A stretch of 64,000 bases of DNA. Source: Pelecanus crispus. Taxonomy: Eukaryota > Chordata > Aves > Pelecaniformes > Pelecanidae. The notes under the pieces were generated by a model, which saw only the letters and a list, made by a program, of their open reading frames with translations, was not told where the DNA came from and ran no database searches. The stretch is taken from positions 11,015,806 through 11,079,805 of the forward strand of contig NC_134648.1 of assembly GCF_030463565.1 (NCBI RefSeq), in the 5' to 3' direction. Shown in pieces: positions 1 through 14,644 of the stretch. The stretch's first letter is position 1. Each line of letters begins with the position of its first letter. A program made the translations under genes and the position numbers.

Positions 1-307
1 TTTTGAGCTCACTTGCATTTTTTTAAAAATAATACAAAATTAGTTGACTACAACATAGCACTAAGATGAATCCAGGCTTAAGTGACATAAATATAGATAG
101 TAACACAAATTTGCAATTGCCATAAATCGGATGGAAAAAAAGGTGATGCAGGAAGAAATTATACCTTAATTTCTTGAGATTTATTAAAATAAAAGGAGGA
201 CTACAGTTTAATGTTGTTGTGTAGCAGTTTTCTTAAAAGCTCACAGAAAAATTATTCTCTAAAGAGATTCTGGAATTTATGTGGGAGAGGAAATAAATTA
301 GGGAAGG

Positions 308-352
308 AAACTTGCAGACTTGCAGAAGAAAACTTGCAGAAACTTGCAGAAG
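308..352. repeat. Short tandem repeat of an acttgcaga-type unit
   Basis: Four close copies of the core acttgcag lie within 45 bp, separated by 0-5 bases (aaacttgcaga, cttgcagaa, aaacttgcaga, aacttgcaga). It looks like local replication slippage. No function is suggested. Confidence 0.75.
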
Positions 353-3300
353 TGCACCAAATTACTGCACTTTAAAATTAACATATCAAATGCTGTTTCA
401 GCTACACCATTCAGACTCAAGATTCTAACTTACACTGGAAATCTCAGTGGGATGCTGGAAGTACATAAGAACAAGATGCTCAGAGCTGTGAAATTCTTTA
501 CACATTTGTAGAGGAAGTACTGAAAACTGTAAAAGAGTTCATGGCACCATATCTTTTAGTCTGCTTGGTTCTCTGCTTATCAAATTGTACTAAAGAAGTT
601 ACTAGTTCTGTCCTGAAAAAGCATCAAAATCCTACTAGCTGGAATACCATATTTAATGACTGGAAAGATGACACAAATTTCATCACACAAGATAGACATT
701 ATTACATTCACCCAGTTCAACATCCAAAAAGCATAATCTATGTATTTTTCATCTAAAAGCATTTTGAAGTGCTTTGACAACCCAGTATCATAGCACCAAA
801 TAGTCATCATTATTTATACATATTATACATAATGTCTCTATAAGACTGGCAAATTCCTTAGCATTTCTTTCCCTCAGCAGTTCTAGATATAGCTGGGTTT
901 CATTACTTCATGAAGACCTGAGAAAAAACGTAGGTTTGGAAAAGGACTTTAAAAGCAGGTTTTGGTCAGCATGATGGGTTATTTTACAAGGACGACCATA
1001 GACATAAAGTAGTTATGGACATCTCTAACAAGTCAAAAGTACTACTCACCAGCACTGTACACAGCTATTTCAACCAGAGTCAAATGAAAAAGCGATCTCT
1101 GTTTTAGAGCCGATGGCGAATCTGAACCTAGAGCAGGTACCAGAATTTAGTTTTGAATCAGCAGCTCATTTTAAAAAGCCATAAGCTTACAAGTCTTTAA
1201 TGGTTTTTACTGATTAAAAAAAGAGATAGCAGGAACCCCCTGTGTAAAATTCCAGCTTCATCCATGATAGTGTGAAGCATAAGTGCTTGACAGTATTTCC
1301 ACAAAGTATTTGTCAAAAAAAAAGAGCTTTCCTTCCCCCGCAAAAAAAACTTTTCTCAGAAGTTGTCAACATGTTCTAATGAAATGAAATAGAATTGCAA
1401 GCATTTTTAGGACAGGACCACAGCTCAAGATGTTACAGATAAATTGGATAAATCATATAAAATTAATAATGTGGCATTCAATGAAGACAACCACAACTGA
1501 TTGTGGAACTCTTTTAACACTTGATGGTCCAAAGTTGAGCTAAAATCTCACTCAACAGAGGATTGCTGTCTTAATATAAAATTGAGTTTTACTTTTGAAA
1601 AATCAAACTAAAATTATTTTTCTACTCTATCAGAAAATTAAAATTCACAGTCAGCTACAGGTGCTTCCAGCTAGAACTGGTACTACAGAAGAACACCTTG
1701 CAGTCCATTTATTTTACCTCCAAAGAAACTTTATAACCTACACATTCTACGCTTATTCAATGTTTATTTCTGCAACATGCACTCCTCTAGTTTGTCTCAG
1801 CAAGTCATAGTCTGAATAACCTGTTTCTCTCCTGTTTCCACAAAAAGCACAAGACATGTCCCTATCTGGTTTCTACTCCATCTAAATACTTGGGATTTTT
1901 CAGCTGGGTTCAATAGTGTTGAGCTATGACTCTCTTGCCTTTTCTTAAAAACTTGAAGACACAGTGGATAGTCAGAAACATTTTTTTATGATGACTGAGA
2001 TATACAATGTAATGCATGGTAATCAAATGCAAAATCAAGTAAAAATTTATTGTTTACTCACAAGTATATAAGGAATTACAGTACTGGTAAGACACAATGA
2101 GTGAAACATACTGAAAACTTCAGCACTTATAAATTTTTCCTGTGTGACAAATGTTCTTTCTTCACTTGATGATGATTCTACCTTACATAAAGGTTTTCAT
2201 TTCCCCTGTTCAAGTCCCTTTTATTCAACACTACAGAAGGAATGATTTTCTCCTTGGTTTTCAGTCAGCCTGCGGGATTTTTGAAAATCTTAACTACTAT
2301 TTATCGGACAATACTATTTGCAGACATGAAGACTGAACTGTTCCACTGCTATAGCACAACTACTAGCGGAAATCTGAAGCAGTATGACAGATTTCTATTG
2401 CACTTCATAGCCTTACTAAGTAATGCTTCTATGAAGACTGTTTCTTAGACAAAGAACACTGTAAAACTACGTTTCCCTCTGTAAAACCGAATAATTGCAT
2501 TTCAAAAACAACACAGGGGGACAGTAGCAACCAGCTACATCTCCTATACATAACTGGGCTAAAGAATACTGTGACATACACATGATAGGTTGTATCATAC
2601 AAAATAAGATAGCATACTTGTAATCTTGTCTGCTACCTGCTCTCTCTCAAGCAGCAGTGTACCTGTTTATGCAAAAATAGTCCTATTGTTTTCCTTCAAA
2701 ACTCTAATTCAAATTTCTTTTACTACAATGTCTAGAACAGCATGGCTAAACTTTGGTCTGTTTTGACTGGTGCTTATCAAACCATTTAGAGCCACTCTAT
2801 CATGACTTTGTGCCTCCTGCCTGTTTACCTCACTGAGTTTTTGTCTACTTTATCCCAGAAGCTTCTCAAAAGCTAGGGCTATAATATTGTTCCTTTTATA
2901 GAGTACCATATACATAATTTCGTGACTGCAATTGCAAAACACTGATGGATGAAAAAAAAAAAATTTAAAAAGTAGTAACATCACAAATAGCTGGTTTTTA
3001 ATTTGCAAGAATTTAGCCATAAGAGTATGGTGAATTTACTGCTTATTTATGGGCACTAGAGATTTATACACATTTTCTATAAGCATTCAGTTTGTAACTA
3101 AGGACAACTAGCTGGGCTAGAGCTTGGGCACAAGACTGATTTATTGCAGGTTCTCAGTTAATTGCAGTAATGGACTGTGAGATAAAATAGATCACTTCGA
3201 ATTTCTTTCTCTGCTACAGGCTAAAGGCATGTCTATTATCTCTTACAATTGGTCAGCTGTCATGTTATAGCTTAATCAGGTATCTCAGCCCTTAATTTTG

Positions 3301-6300
3301 ATGTAACAGAGAAAATTTTAAGAATATAGAGGGAAGATTGAGGGGAGACATATATTTTCCATGGCACATTTTTCTCCTTTTTTCTTGCCATCCATTCTGG
3401 TTGTATATTATGAGTTGGTCCAGGAGTACATTGTTCAACTAGGATGCAGATGTCTGTTGGATTAGCACAGAGTACAGCATGTCCCTACTAGAAAATATGT
3501 TCCCTCAGTCACCTTTACAAAGACAGGAGACACTCAGTCATGTAAACTCCTGAATACTGTATCAAGCTACTAAGCATCAAGCATTCACATTAAATGCATT
3601 TGAGAGGAACCACAGTGAAGATTCTAGCACAATGATGGGAAATACTCAAAAACTTCCATTTAATTTACAGAATAGTAAAAGTTCAGAAGATAATCAGAAC
3701 TAAAACTAATCAACTGCTGGAAAGTATAGGGCTGAGAACAATACAAAACTTGCCTGGTACCAGAAAAGGGCAAAATTCTATCACGAGTTAGCAAACTTTG
3801 GTTGACTGGACAACCTTACTAACAAAACAGAGGGTTTTGTCTGATTAAAGAGTAGCTTTTGAGTTAAAAAAAAAAAAACAGATTTTCTCTCCAGATCTTT
3901 GAGAAAATGTAATTCTGGTCAGGCTGGAAATACTACATGGAACAGACACTCTCAAGGGACTTCATAAATTCTGTTTCCAAACTCAAATTGTCCCTGGGAA
4001 CGCAAGGCACATGGAAATACATATACTGGAAAAATAATCTCAAAAGTTTCATATCTTGAGCATTCATATCTTGCTTTGTTTTTTGTGTGATAGCTTTGGC
4101 TTTGACTTGCTATTTCTGTCTTCACTATATTATTTGGTCATACAAAACCACAATTTTTTTTTATTTCCTAATATGACATTCCCTTGCCTCTATATCTCTT
4201 CCTCATAATAACTTCAGATTTCTGAGGCAGTGGTACCAGCAACAGGAAATCATTGTTTTGAGTAGGGAATTAGCATCAGGAAGAGAGAAATTCTGAATGA
4301 ACAAAGTTACTAAATTTGCAATTGAATTGGAACACAGGCTCTTTTCAAGTTAGTGTCCCTTCTGGTGCAAACAAGTGTCCTTTACTCCATACACTATATC
4401 ATTAAAGGGGCATTTGAAACTCCTGGAAGGGTGATGGTGGACAATTTTATTGAAACTAATTGATTGCAGAGTAGTGCAGTCTTAAGAACATCCCCCCAAA
4501 TTACCCTCATTGTCTCTCAGTGTTCATTCAAATTGTTACCTCCTAGAGAATTCATTGGGCTTGAGTGCAGACTCAATTTCTAAGCAAATATTGCTGCCAG
4601 TGATTTTATGATCGACAGGAGCAAAAATATTAATTTACGTAAGTAGTTTAATAATGTTCAAAACATTGCTTATCTTATCCATTTTGAAGAAAATGAAGTG
4701 TGACCACTGGAGGTGTTGAACAGATCTAACTGTCAAGAGCTTTGTGGAAGCCTCAGGCTCTAAGTTATTCTGATGGTCAAGATTCAGACCAGGGTGAATT
4801 CAGAGGCTTGCAGCAGTCATCATGAAAAAATCACTAGTGCAAATAAAGTGTGAAGAGTCCAAAAGTACAAAGATGAGGCCTCAGTGTTTATAAAGTGCAT
4901 GCAGTCCTGACCTGGAGAAACCAGAATAGCACTGCTCATCTGTAGCTTACAAAACGGTGGAATCACTAATTAGAAGAGAGTTGCAGAGCCTATTTGAAGT
5001 AATAACCTGAAAGAGAATAGCCAATATGGATTTCAAAGGGAAAATTTTCATCCACAAAGATGGTTATAAAAGGTTATGGAGCTGATTATGGCAGCTCATT
5101 CAAACCGTTTGATATTCAAAAGGCATTTGATGACACATCTCCTGCTGAAAACCATAGAAAAAACAAATTTGGGTCACATAGAAGGAAATATCCTATGGTG
5201 AGCACTAATTGCATTCATCTTTTATTTATATATGGAAACCTCATAAAACGTTCCCTACCTCAGTGCCATCCAAATACTTTCCAGACTGAGCTATATTTAG
5301 GACTCTGCTCCACTCCCTGGAGATGGAGGTTCTGCCACACTCTAGGATCTGGCTCACTAAAAATCCTAAAATTCTAAGAGCAAAGGGACTCGCTGTTCTT
5401 TGTTATAAAAATTTAAATTAGTGGAGTTTCACTTGACCTTATCCATCTGCATCTTTCTGTCAACTCTTGCCTGACAGAAAGAAGCATTTTTTGGACAGAG
5501 ACAGACTTTTTATTCTGACTTCACAAAAACAGGGTCACATTTCAGAAGCTGGATGTCCGCACACACTTGTGTACATGCTGATGCTGTGTATCAAGTCATG
5601 AGTTATCATCATCAATTACCAACAAGTATCAATTCCAATTACTGTATCCTTGTGCCCTACCTAAGCAGTACTGACATGATTCCACCAATTTTAATGTCAT
5701 TCCTGCTCACAGACATTGGGTTAACCAGATGCAACCTCTATTTCTGTCATGTTCTTCCATTTTTTCAGGAGTCCAGCTTTTGCTGCTTCCCTGCAATGTT
5801 TCTATTATTTCATCAGACCATTAATATCTTTCTGAATGTCTCATTTTACTAATGACCAATGTTACTGAAATCATAGAAAATTTTCATTCTTTTTTCGTGA
5901 CTTCATACAGCAAATTATGAACAGGAAGGATTATTTCTTTCTTATATGTCTAGTTACAGGCACTCACACATTGTACCTATAAGAAAACACATAAAGTACC
6001 TTAATTTGCAGAGACTATAATTAGCACCTGTAACCCCAAATGTCTTCACTGTGAGTTCTGGATAATATGCAATTTTTGTTAGCAACAAAAGAGTTAAAAA
6101 GTATGTGGATATCTCAGGAACACATATGTCTTAGTGCAGATTTGAGCAATTCTGTTTTAACACATTTATCATCATAATACTCCGGTGAAATAGAGAAGCT
6201 ATCATTAGTTTGTACAAGTAAGAAAGTTTAAAAATAAACCTAATAAAACTTAGTATGTAAATCCATTAACTAAAACTGTTTCCCTTCTCAAGTTAATGCA

Positions 6301-6439
6301 CTTTTTCACAAATAGTTTAATTAGAAAGAGGAAAAATGGGTAAATTTTGTTTCAAAAAGCCTAAACCAAAACATGCCTACATTCTTCAAAGTGTAACTAA
6401 CATATATTATTGCTACACGTCTCAAAATAGAGCCCTCCA

Positions 6440-6510
6440 GTTAGGGGCTGAGCACATGAATCCTATCTGACTACTGTGGGAGTTGAGGGTACTCAACACT
6501 TTGAAAGAAC
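6440..6510. repeat. Possible ancient amniote interspersed-repeat fragment
   Basis: A stretch with a gctgagcac start, then tgggagttgagggtactcaacacttt, resembles a degenerate mid-repetitive motif (a form like gggagttgagggtgctcagcac) that I recall from many amniote genomes. I cannot name the family. Two other fragments with the related acttcaatgg-type core lie in OLFML1 intron 2 (37131-37160 and 37905-37945). Confidence 0.35.
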
Positions 6511-9500
6511 ACTAAGCACTAAAGCTGGAAAAACTTTTTTTCAAACAATTTCAAAGAAAAAAAGGCTTTATTTGCACACAAATGATTTCTTGAGTCATTT
6601 CAGCAAAGAATAAATAGCTGTTGTGTATTAATGCCAAAACATTTCATTTTGGCATTTTTAAACCAAGGGCCTTGACGTTTCATTTTGAAATGAAAATTTG
6701 AAACTGAATTCCATTACAATTAATTTTACAAAAAAAGAAAAAAACTTTTTTCTAAAAGTAGATCTTGGCTATGCTAGTAAATTAATATACACAAGCCTGT
6801 TTGTTGGCCGGCTGGCATGGAATGGCTCATATCCACACTATTAAACTCCCTTCCCCGCCAAAAAAGGCTGCATTCAAACTGCACACTGGGAAGGGTCCCT
6901 GACCAATGCTGACTCCTGAATCATGCCTAGCTATTGTATCCAAAAGCGGCACTGAGCTCAGGCCAAAATCGAGCAGGAGACCTTTTTAAAAGTGTGACTG
7001 CTGCTTCTTAATTTTGGCTACCTATAAACCTGATAGTGAGGGTGGGATCCAGCTGTACACTTTTAGGTATTTCAGAATTAACATTGATGCACTGAGCTAT
7101 ATGACATATTGTCACAACTGATTAAATGCTAGTTCACTTCTTCCTTTTTAAAAAGTACCCATGAGATCTTCAAATAGCCACACAATACTTAGGTCTACTT
7201 CTTTTATAGACACTTGTAACAGTAGATAAAACAGCTCATTAAAGGGCTGAAGCAAGACCATTCAACAAACTTCAGCTCAGACACTTAGATGAAGTTTTTT
7301 ATGTGACTTCATCACGCAAATGCTTTAGAGGCCCTGTAGATCTATTAAACATCTAAGACTTTTGAAACAAAATAATTGAGCACCATGCAAGCTTAATCAT
7401 TTTTTCCCAAAACAGTCCTGTGAAATGTATAACTCCTCTTTTCCTCAATTCACAGAATCCAAAAATAACTAGTCAATGGAGAATGAAAGAGGGGTCCTTC
7501 TAGAAGGTGACCGAGAGTGACTAAGCTAGGCTTTTCCTGTGGGAAGACCACTGGAGAAGCCTCTCTCTTTCCAAAAAGGCAGGCCTCCAGAGATTGCACA
7601 GCTAAAGTCAAACTTCTCTAGCCAAAATTAATCTTTCTGAATAGCCCTCAAGTCTGGTTTTGCTTCTAAAATGGGTAAACAGTGCTTCCATATTTCACAG
7701 CAGTGCTACAAGGATGAACATGTTGAAGATTATACCAAGGCAAGATTTAAAGCAGTATCCTCTATCAAAAAAAAAAGAGAAGCAGAAATGCTTTTCAGGA
7801 CAAGCCTTTCAGGACTGAAAGACAATGTGAAGTGTTCAAATATTGCAGTTCTGTATATGCAGCTAATCAGAAGTCTCCTAGATTGGTCTAATTCCCATAA
7901 GAGGTAGTGGCAGTGTTCTCCAATCCTTGTCCAGAACTCCAGTCACTGGGCTATTGTTTCTCTTTCCATGTGAATGAAAGGTTCTGCACAGTATCAGTGC
8001 AGAAATTGGGGTGCCTACTGTGCAGCACTTCAGCAAAACAGCTGATGATCTACCTGCAACCTATAAAAACTACTAAATTTTGTATGACTTGAAACTGGAG
8101 ATAAAACATGAGAACATTCATGGGCTAAGTAACAGGTAAGAGGACAGAGAGAATTTTTCCTTCATAAATACCCAAGCAATCCATTGATATTATTTATCTT
8201 ACAGTTAAATTTTACTCTCCACAGTTAGATCTTGCTGTTTGTTTTAATTAAGCTTTCTCTTCACTCATTAAATGAGGTAAAAAAAAAAAATTGAATTTAA
8301 CAAAGTTCATCTTAGCACAACAAAGGATTTTTCCATACTAGCAACAGGCTTAATCTTCTATCTCTTTTAAAATCCATTCTTACTTTTCACTGTTTTTGTT
8401 GAGCTTTTCAAAAGCACCAACTTCAAAATCTTCCCTTCTGCATGCATCTTTCTGCATATAATACACACTGAACAGACACAGTATGACATCATTCACAAGA
8501 TTCTGAATGTTTTTAAAGGTTTCAGTATCATAATCGGAGCCCTAAGGGCCTGTAGGACAAAGTCAACCTGTCCCTGAAGGGGACAGGTAGAGAAAAGAAT
8601 CTCCTAGTTCAGTATGGAGCATTCAGGTGAATGGTCTTGATCTCAAGATCCTCATTCAGTAAGCAGGCAATTACTGTTGTGCTTTGTGGACTGCAGCAAG
8701 GGATTAGGTGAATCAGGCATCTCTGGGTTAGAAGGTTCCTGGGAAACCTGCCAACAATCACTTCCTGAAAGACTATTTCTTACCCAATTCTTTCACTCTG
8801 ACACGTCACGTAATTGCTGTTTTATGACCCTGTTCAGTTTTCTGCATCGACTGGAATGATAATATTACCATAACAACAAGCCTCTATCTAATGAGACCAA
8901 TTATTCAAAGGTTATTTCTTGTCTTGTGACAAATCATGGGCCATCACTACTTGCTTTTTCTCCAGTGACAGAATATCAAGAGTGACTTCAAAGCTTCCTC
9001 ATCTCAGGAAGTTTCTTGTAAACATTAAAGTGTGTCCTTACAAGGCAGAGGCATGGTGCTCTGCTTCAGCAGAGCAGCAGGGAAAAAAGGGGGCTTCTGC
9101 TTGCCCTAGTGCAAGGGCCCACGGAATCTCAACTGCTTCATTCTGAGTCACATAAAGGCTGAAAAAAGCAAAAAGTCAACTCCAAGTCAACATGATAAAG
9201 GGCCAAATGACAAAACAAACAGATTAAGCAAAGTGAAACCTCATTTACTCCAAAATAACTTGCATCCTTGTCAACACTACATATCAAAGACTATAAAGAG
9301 ATCTACCATAACAAAGCACATGCTTTTCCCAGTCAAAGCTCTGATGTGTTTCCTGCTCTAATATCTGACAGTGATGCATACAGATATTTGTGAAAGGCAG
9401 TAAGAGGTCAAAATAAAATTGTATGCCAAAATCATAAGAAAGACAATGTCCAGACTGAGATTATAATGCAAATTCCTTGATTTTATACTGATTCATGTTT

Positions 9501-11632
9501 CTTGTAGCATGCTTTTTTCCTACTGGAAAGGACGCGCATGCTACATAGAGTACAAAGCTCGCATCTAATGACAAAGGAAGACATTAGTTGGCTTGCTACA
9601 TATGTCAATATACTGGTAGTGATGTGACTGGTGTGATTGTGCCTGAGAGAAGGAGTCTTTAGAGAAAATGAGGGCTTTGGGCTGTTCACATCTCAATCTC
9701 CTAGCACACTCTGAACTAGCATGCTTGTCTTTGCATGCACAATACACCCGGTAAAGGCCAACTTCTGTGTCAGTTACTGCAGTAAATTACTTCAACTGTA
9801 GCAAAGCTGAGAAGGGATGTGAGTTAACAAGAGACAAATAATAAATTGTGTAAATGGTGTCATCACAGAAAATGAAAGCAAAGCATCTTCACATAACAAT
9901 TTCATTTCCATTTATACTGAAGTAAGGGCTCTGAAAAGAGCCACACAAAAATATCTGGAGAATGATGGAAGAGGCTTACTAAATGAGGATTAATAAATAG
10001 CAGTAGATTCGTTTGTGCTTGGTTATCTCAATATTTAATCATAAAACAGAATTTCTTGACGTTCACACTGGAATTCACAAAAAGCTGTTATTCTGAACAA
10101 TCTCACCACTAGAATTACTCATTATCCAACGATGCATTTCTTTAGGCTTTTCTGAAGTTATACTTCCCTTCACATTTCCACAAAAGGAACAATGGAAATA
10201 TTTCTGGGTTAGTAAATGCATCATATACTTTTGTAGATGAACACCTGAACAATCTTACTCCATACAGCCACAAGATAGATAGAAATGCTCCTTGACACCA
10301 CCTAGGCGGACATGTGCCTTAGCTGTCCTCTGATCTTTCTGTGCGTTTCCTTCCCATGGAAAGCAAGGAATGGAAGAAAGGAAAACCTGGCTTGCGCTTG
10401 AGTCTTGTCTTTACAGGGAATCATGTAAACACCTAGACCAACAATTTAGACATAGCATTAGAAAGTCTATTACCTACACACTTTGATTCACACTCTATTG
10501 ATATTTGACTAAAGGAAACACTTATGGATGTGTCTAAGTCCATCCCTATTCAAATGAGGAACAAAGCATATATTTAAACATGTGACCCAATTTTATAAAT
10601 TCAGTGAGTCCTAGGTATATATACCTGTATGTTTTTCTGGATAGGAATGTTTCCTTGTATCAGAATTTTTGTTTGGTTTTAAGTACATTTTTGTATTAGC
10701 TGTGTACATTCAAAATACACAAATATCTCATAGTGCAAGGATATATGGGACAAGCTTACTACTCAGAGTAAAATAAATCAATTCAACTTGACTATACATG
10801 AATTTAAAGTCAAGTGTGTTCCATAAATCATTAGGGTATCAAAGACAAGAGAAAGCAGAAACTGACAGGATCAAGGTGGTATAGTAGTTTTGCATAGAAA
10901 CAGTATGAAAAGGCATACCATTCAGTTATTACTAATGTTGCTAGAACCTTTTGTGAAACTTTGGTCCCAGGCATGAATGGAAGTTTTGCTGCAAAAAGTA
11001 TGGGAACATAGAGGAAAATGGTGATGGCATATCATCAAAAAACACTACTATATTATATGTTTTTCTGGTTACATTAGCTTTACATAGATATAACGTGAAA
11101 TTCTGGCCAAATACTTGTACCTCTAATTTTATCTGGTACTTCATTCAGCATATTTTCCTCTCTTTTGAGACTTGGGATCTTATTTTTTCTTTTTCTCACT
11201 TTCTCTGTACTTTGCAGTTGCACTGCAGTTAGGCACAAAAATTCATGCCTGCTTTATAACTCCTTTTATACTGCCAGAGCAATCCTTAGACATGGACTCT
11301 CTAGAAAAGATACATTGGGGTCACTATTCCAGTGAACTATGTTTCTTTCTTCCAAGACAGTACACTGGTACTAAGCCTTAACATGGGTGCAGTATATATA
11401 CAAGTGCTTAGTGATTGTAGAACCAGCTTCCTTGTCTGCCCATTGGTGTCTGAGATCAAAATGGCATCTCAGGAATGTCACATATTGCTCTGTGTAAATA
11501 AAACTACATGAATGGACACAAAACAGTAATCTATTTTTTTTAACCTTCTTACTTGTCTAAGTAAATTTACCTGCACAGAAATTAATTGAACAGATATGAT
11601 TTACTTTTTTTCAAGGGAAGCTTACTGTTAAC

Positions 11633-11650
11633 TAGTAAGCTAGCTTACTA
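11633..11650. repeat. 18-bp perfect palindrome
   Basis: The sequence tagtaagctagcttacta is self-complementary over all 18 bases. The half-site agcttact also occurs just upstream at about 11619-11626, so three copies of the same half-site sit within about 35 bp. It could form a small cruciform or be a symmetric protein site. No adjacent gene gives context. Confidence 0.7.
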
Positions 11651-14626
11651 AACTACCCTAAAATCTCCTTTTAGTGTAATCCTATCCAGGCATCCATCCT
11701 GAGAAGAAAAGAATTAAGAAAAATTAAAACTTTCTTCTTATAATAGTTATATTGCCACTGGGACCCAAAAGACACACTTTTGCTTTCAGGTTATCTTATT
11801 CTCTAGAAGTACCTAGAAGATCCAGTGTGAAAGAAACAGCCTGAAGAAAAACTTAGAATATTCACAACCCTAAGTTTAAAAATGCTAAGAATAATTTCAC
11901 ATTTTCATCAGATGGTGATGTAGATGGTAAAATGTCATTGGCATTAAGTGATTCCTAAAAAATTTTGCCAAATATTATTTAACATTTTGCCCCATCTTTT
12001 AATCCTATGCTACACAGGTAGGCCCTAGAAATGTCCTTCTGCCACCTCACTATGTACTCAAAAATCAGTGCAAATTTTCAAAAGTTTTTCAATAAGCTAT
12101 AGGAGCTTTTTCCTCACAGATATTTGTGTACATATATATTTATTTTTTTTCACTTTCTTGTTCTTTTCTGAAGAAAAATTAGTGTTTACGTTTTTTCCTG
12201 AAAAATCTCTAGAAAAAAAAGAGGTCCTATAAATAACTATAACAGCGTTAACTAAATAGCAATTTTTTTTTTTAAATGGTAATGTTCAGTCCATGATAAT
12301 CTGACAATTGAACAAAGATAAAGTTTGTGGGAAGACCTAATATCTTTTATTAAATGAATTAACACGGTTTAAAAAGACAGCCTGTCAAAGAAGGTTGAGC
12401 ATTGCATGATAGCGTGTTTATTATTCCATATGTATCAGCTACTGTAATACCTTCCCCTGCAAGATTTCCATCTCAATTAATGGTTTCATTACCAGTGATG
12501 ATTTCATCAGTTTGGCACCTGCCTGTTCTATCCGTTGCCAATGAACCCTCTCTAGGCAGTAAGGAAAGACTCTGGCCCATGGAGCAACCATTTAAATAAA
12601 TCTGTCATTTTTGTTTCTATGGAAACATACATCTTGCAGCTTTCCCAAGCTAATAGTCAAGTTAGCCTCTCAGTCATGTTCTTTTATTTTGGTACCTTCC
12701 CCTTAACCATCATAACATAGTTTACTCTCATGCCCGTCTTTTTTGGAGAAACTATGCTACAGCCACTGCTTGCCCTTTAGTTCTGATTGGTATTTGTTTA
12801 ACCTTGATTGAGTTAGCAGATTTCTTTTTGGTTGACAGCCACAGTTCATCATAAACCCACACAATACAGTTCCCAACCTCTTATCTGACTCAGTCTGTCA
12901 AAACCCCATCCATTTTGCTACCTTAGCTGTCAAAGATCTTCTATGACATTGAAACGTTTTACTTCTTAATTTTTCATAACTGCAGGTTCTCCATTTTCAA
13001 TTTTAAGTGCTTTAGATCCTTTTGATTAATGAGCTTTTCCTCTGCCTTCTACACAGGCATATTCTCTGGAGAGAACTCCAGACAATGCCTATCCAAACAG
13101 TCAGGCCAGTTTCTGTGAAGTCACCTTACATATCAAGCAAAATGTGTTTCAATAACCAAGGAAACAAGTACACCCATTTGTGTATTAACTGTTAGTCTGA
13201 AAATTTACAACAATATTTCACTAATTTTCCTGACTGCTATCACTGGTAATGTGTCAAAAAAGATCTTTTCTTACTTATTTTCATACCTAATGGTCACTTT
13301 TCTTAAACATAGTCTTCAAATCATCTGATCTTCTGTTCCCAATTACTTTATTTCCTGCATTACTGACCATAGGAAGCCTCTCATAAACTTATCTGTGCAG
13401 GTCCTTCAGACAACACACCGAGAACTAAGAGTTCTATCTAGAGCTGGTTTCAAAAGCTTTCAAATAAAAAATAACAGAACTGTCCTTGTTACCTTCAGCA
13501 CCAGATGCTCCTATCAACCTAAAGAACCTCTCACTTTCCTCCAAAGAGTCTGCCTGTGCCCATCATGAGAAAACATGCAGTGTCCTCCTACATCACTGGG
13601 GCTGAAATTTTCAAGTAACTACTGACATAAGTCACTTGCAATTATCAACACTTAAGGGGAAGTTCCCACAGGCTCTCTAGCAGCCATGAACACTCTTCTC
13701 CTTTGCAGGACTGCCAAGAAGATGCAGCAGTGGAATCTTCTTCTACAATAACTTCTCTTGAAGTTAACATCCTTAAAATATGGCAAGGTGGGAACAGATT
13801 CTCATCATACAAAGCCTCTGTTCCTGTTTTCATACAGCAGAGGAATCTAAGAAAGTCTACTTCACAGTAATTTTTGTTAGTTACTGCTCTACTACTGTCT
13901 GATTTTTACCTTTTTCAGAATTTTCTGTAGTTTTAAAATTCTGTTAGTGACACAGGAACATTTCCTTCCTCAGAAAGTGTACAATGTCCACAAGAAAGAG
14001 CCTTCAAGCTACGAATCCTTGATGCTGTTGCATTAAACATTAAAAATAATGAACATAATCATTGATATAGCTCTTCCTAACTGTATATTCTTTCCATACT
14101 CCCCCAAAATGAATAATTAAAACAGCAGCCTAGCCTCACCTTCAAAATTCAAAGCATTTTTCTTCTATTTCAGCAGAAAGACGGGCTTCCTTGTCTCACT
14201 CAACTGCAGCTCATTACAAAGGCCTTTGTGGCTATAAAAAAAAATCTCGATTTCACCATGCCTTTCTAACATACAATCCATCACATCAACAGCGGACATG
14301 AGTGCAAAATGGGTGCCTTGAATAGTTCACATCCTCTCTGCAATACTCACAGCTCCTTTCTCTGAAGTATATCAGAAAGTGTTTCAGAGCTCCTTGAACA
14401 AAATCTTCCAACTTGGCTTGATTAATTAGTGTAGTCAGAAACCTCTTACAAGACTAGTATTACATCTTAATTAATTGCCTAATGTTTTTTTTTGCCTTGG
14501 GAAATTTGATTAATGGTCTTCAAATAAAACATCTGGTCATACACAGAAGCAATCACTCACTCCTCTAATGGTATACAGATCATAAAGGCACTAGGGTTGG
14601 TACAGATAATGTACATGTAGCACAGT

Positions 14627-14644
14627 CTGCTGCTGCTGCTGCTG
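14627..14644. repeat. (CTG)6 trinucleotide repeat
   Basis: Six perfect CTG units in non-coding DNA, followed by the interrupted tctctgttg. It is short and probably stable, with no coding context. Confidence 0.9.
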
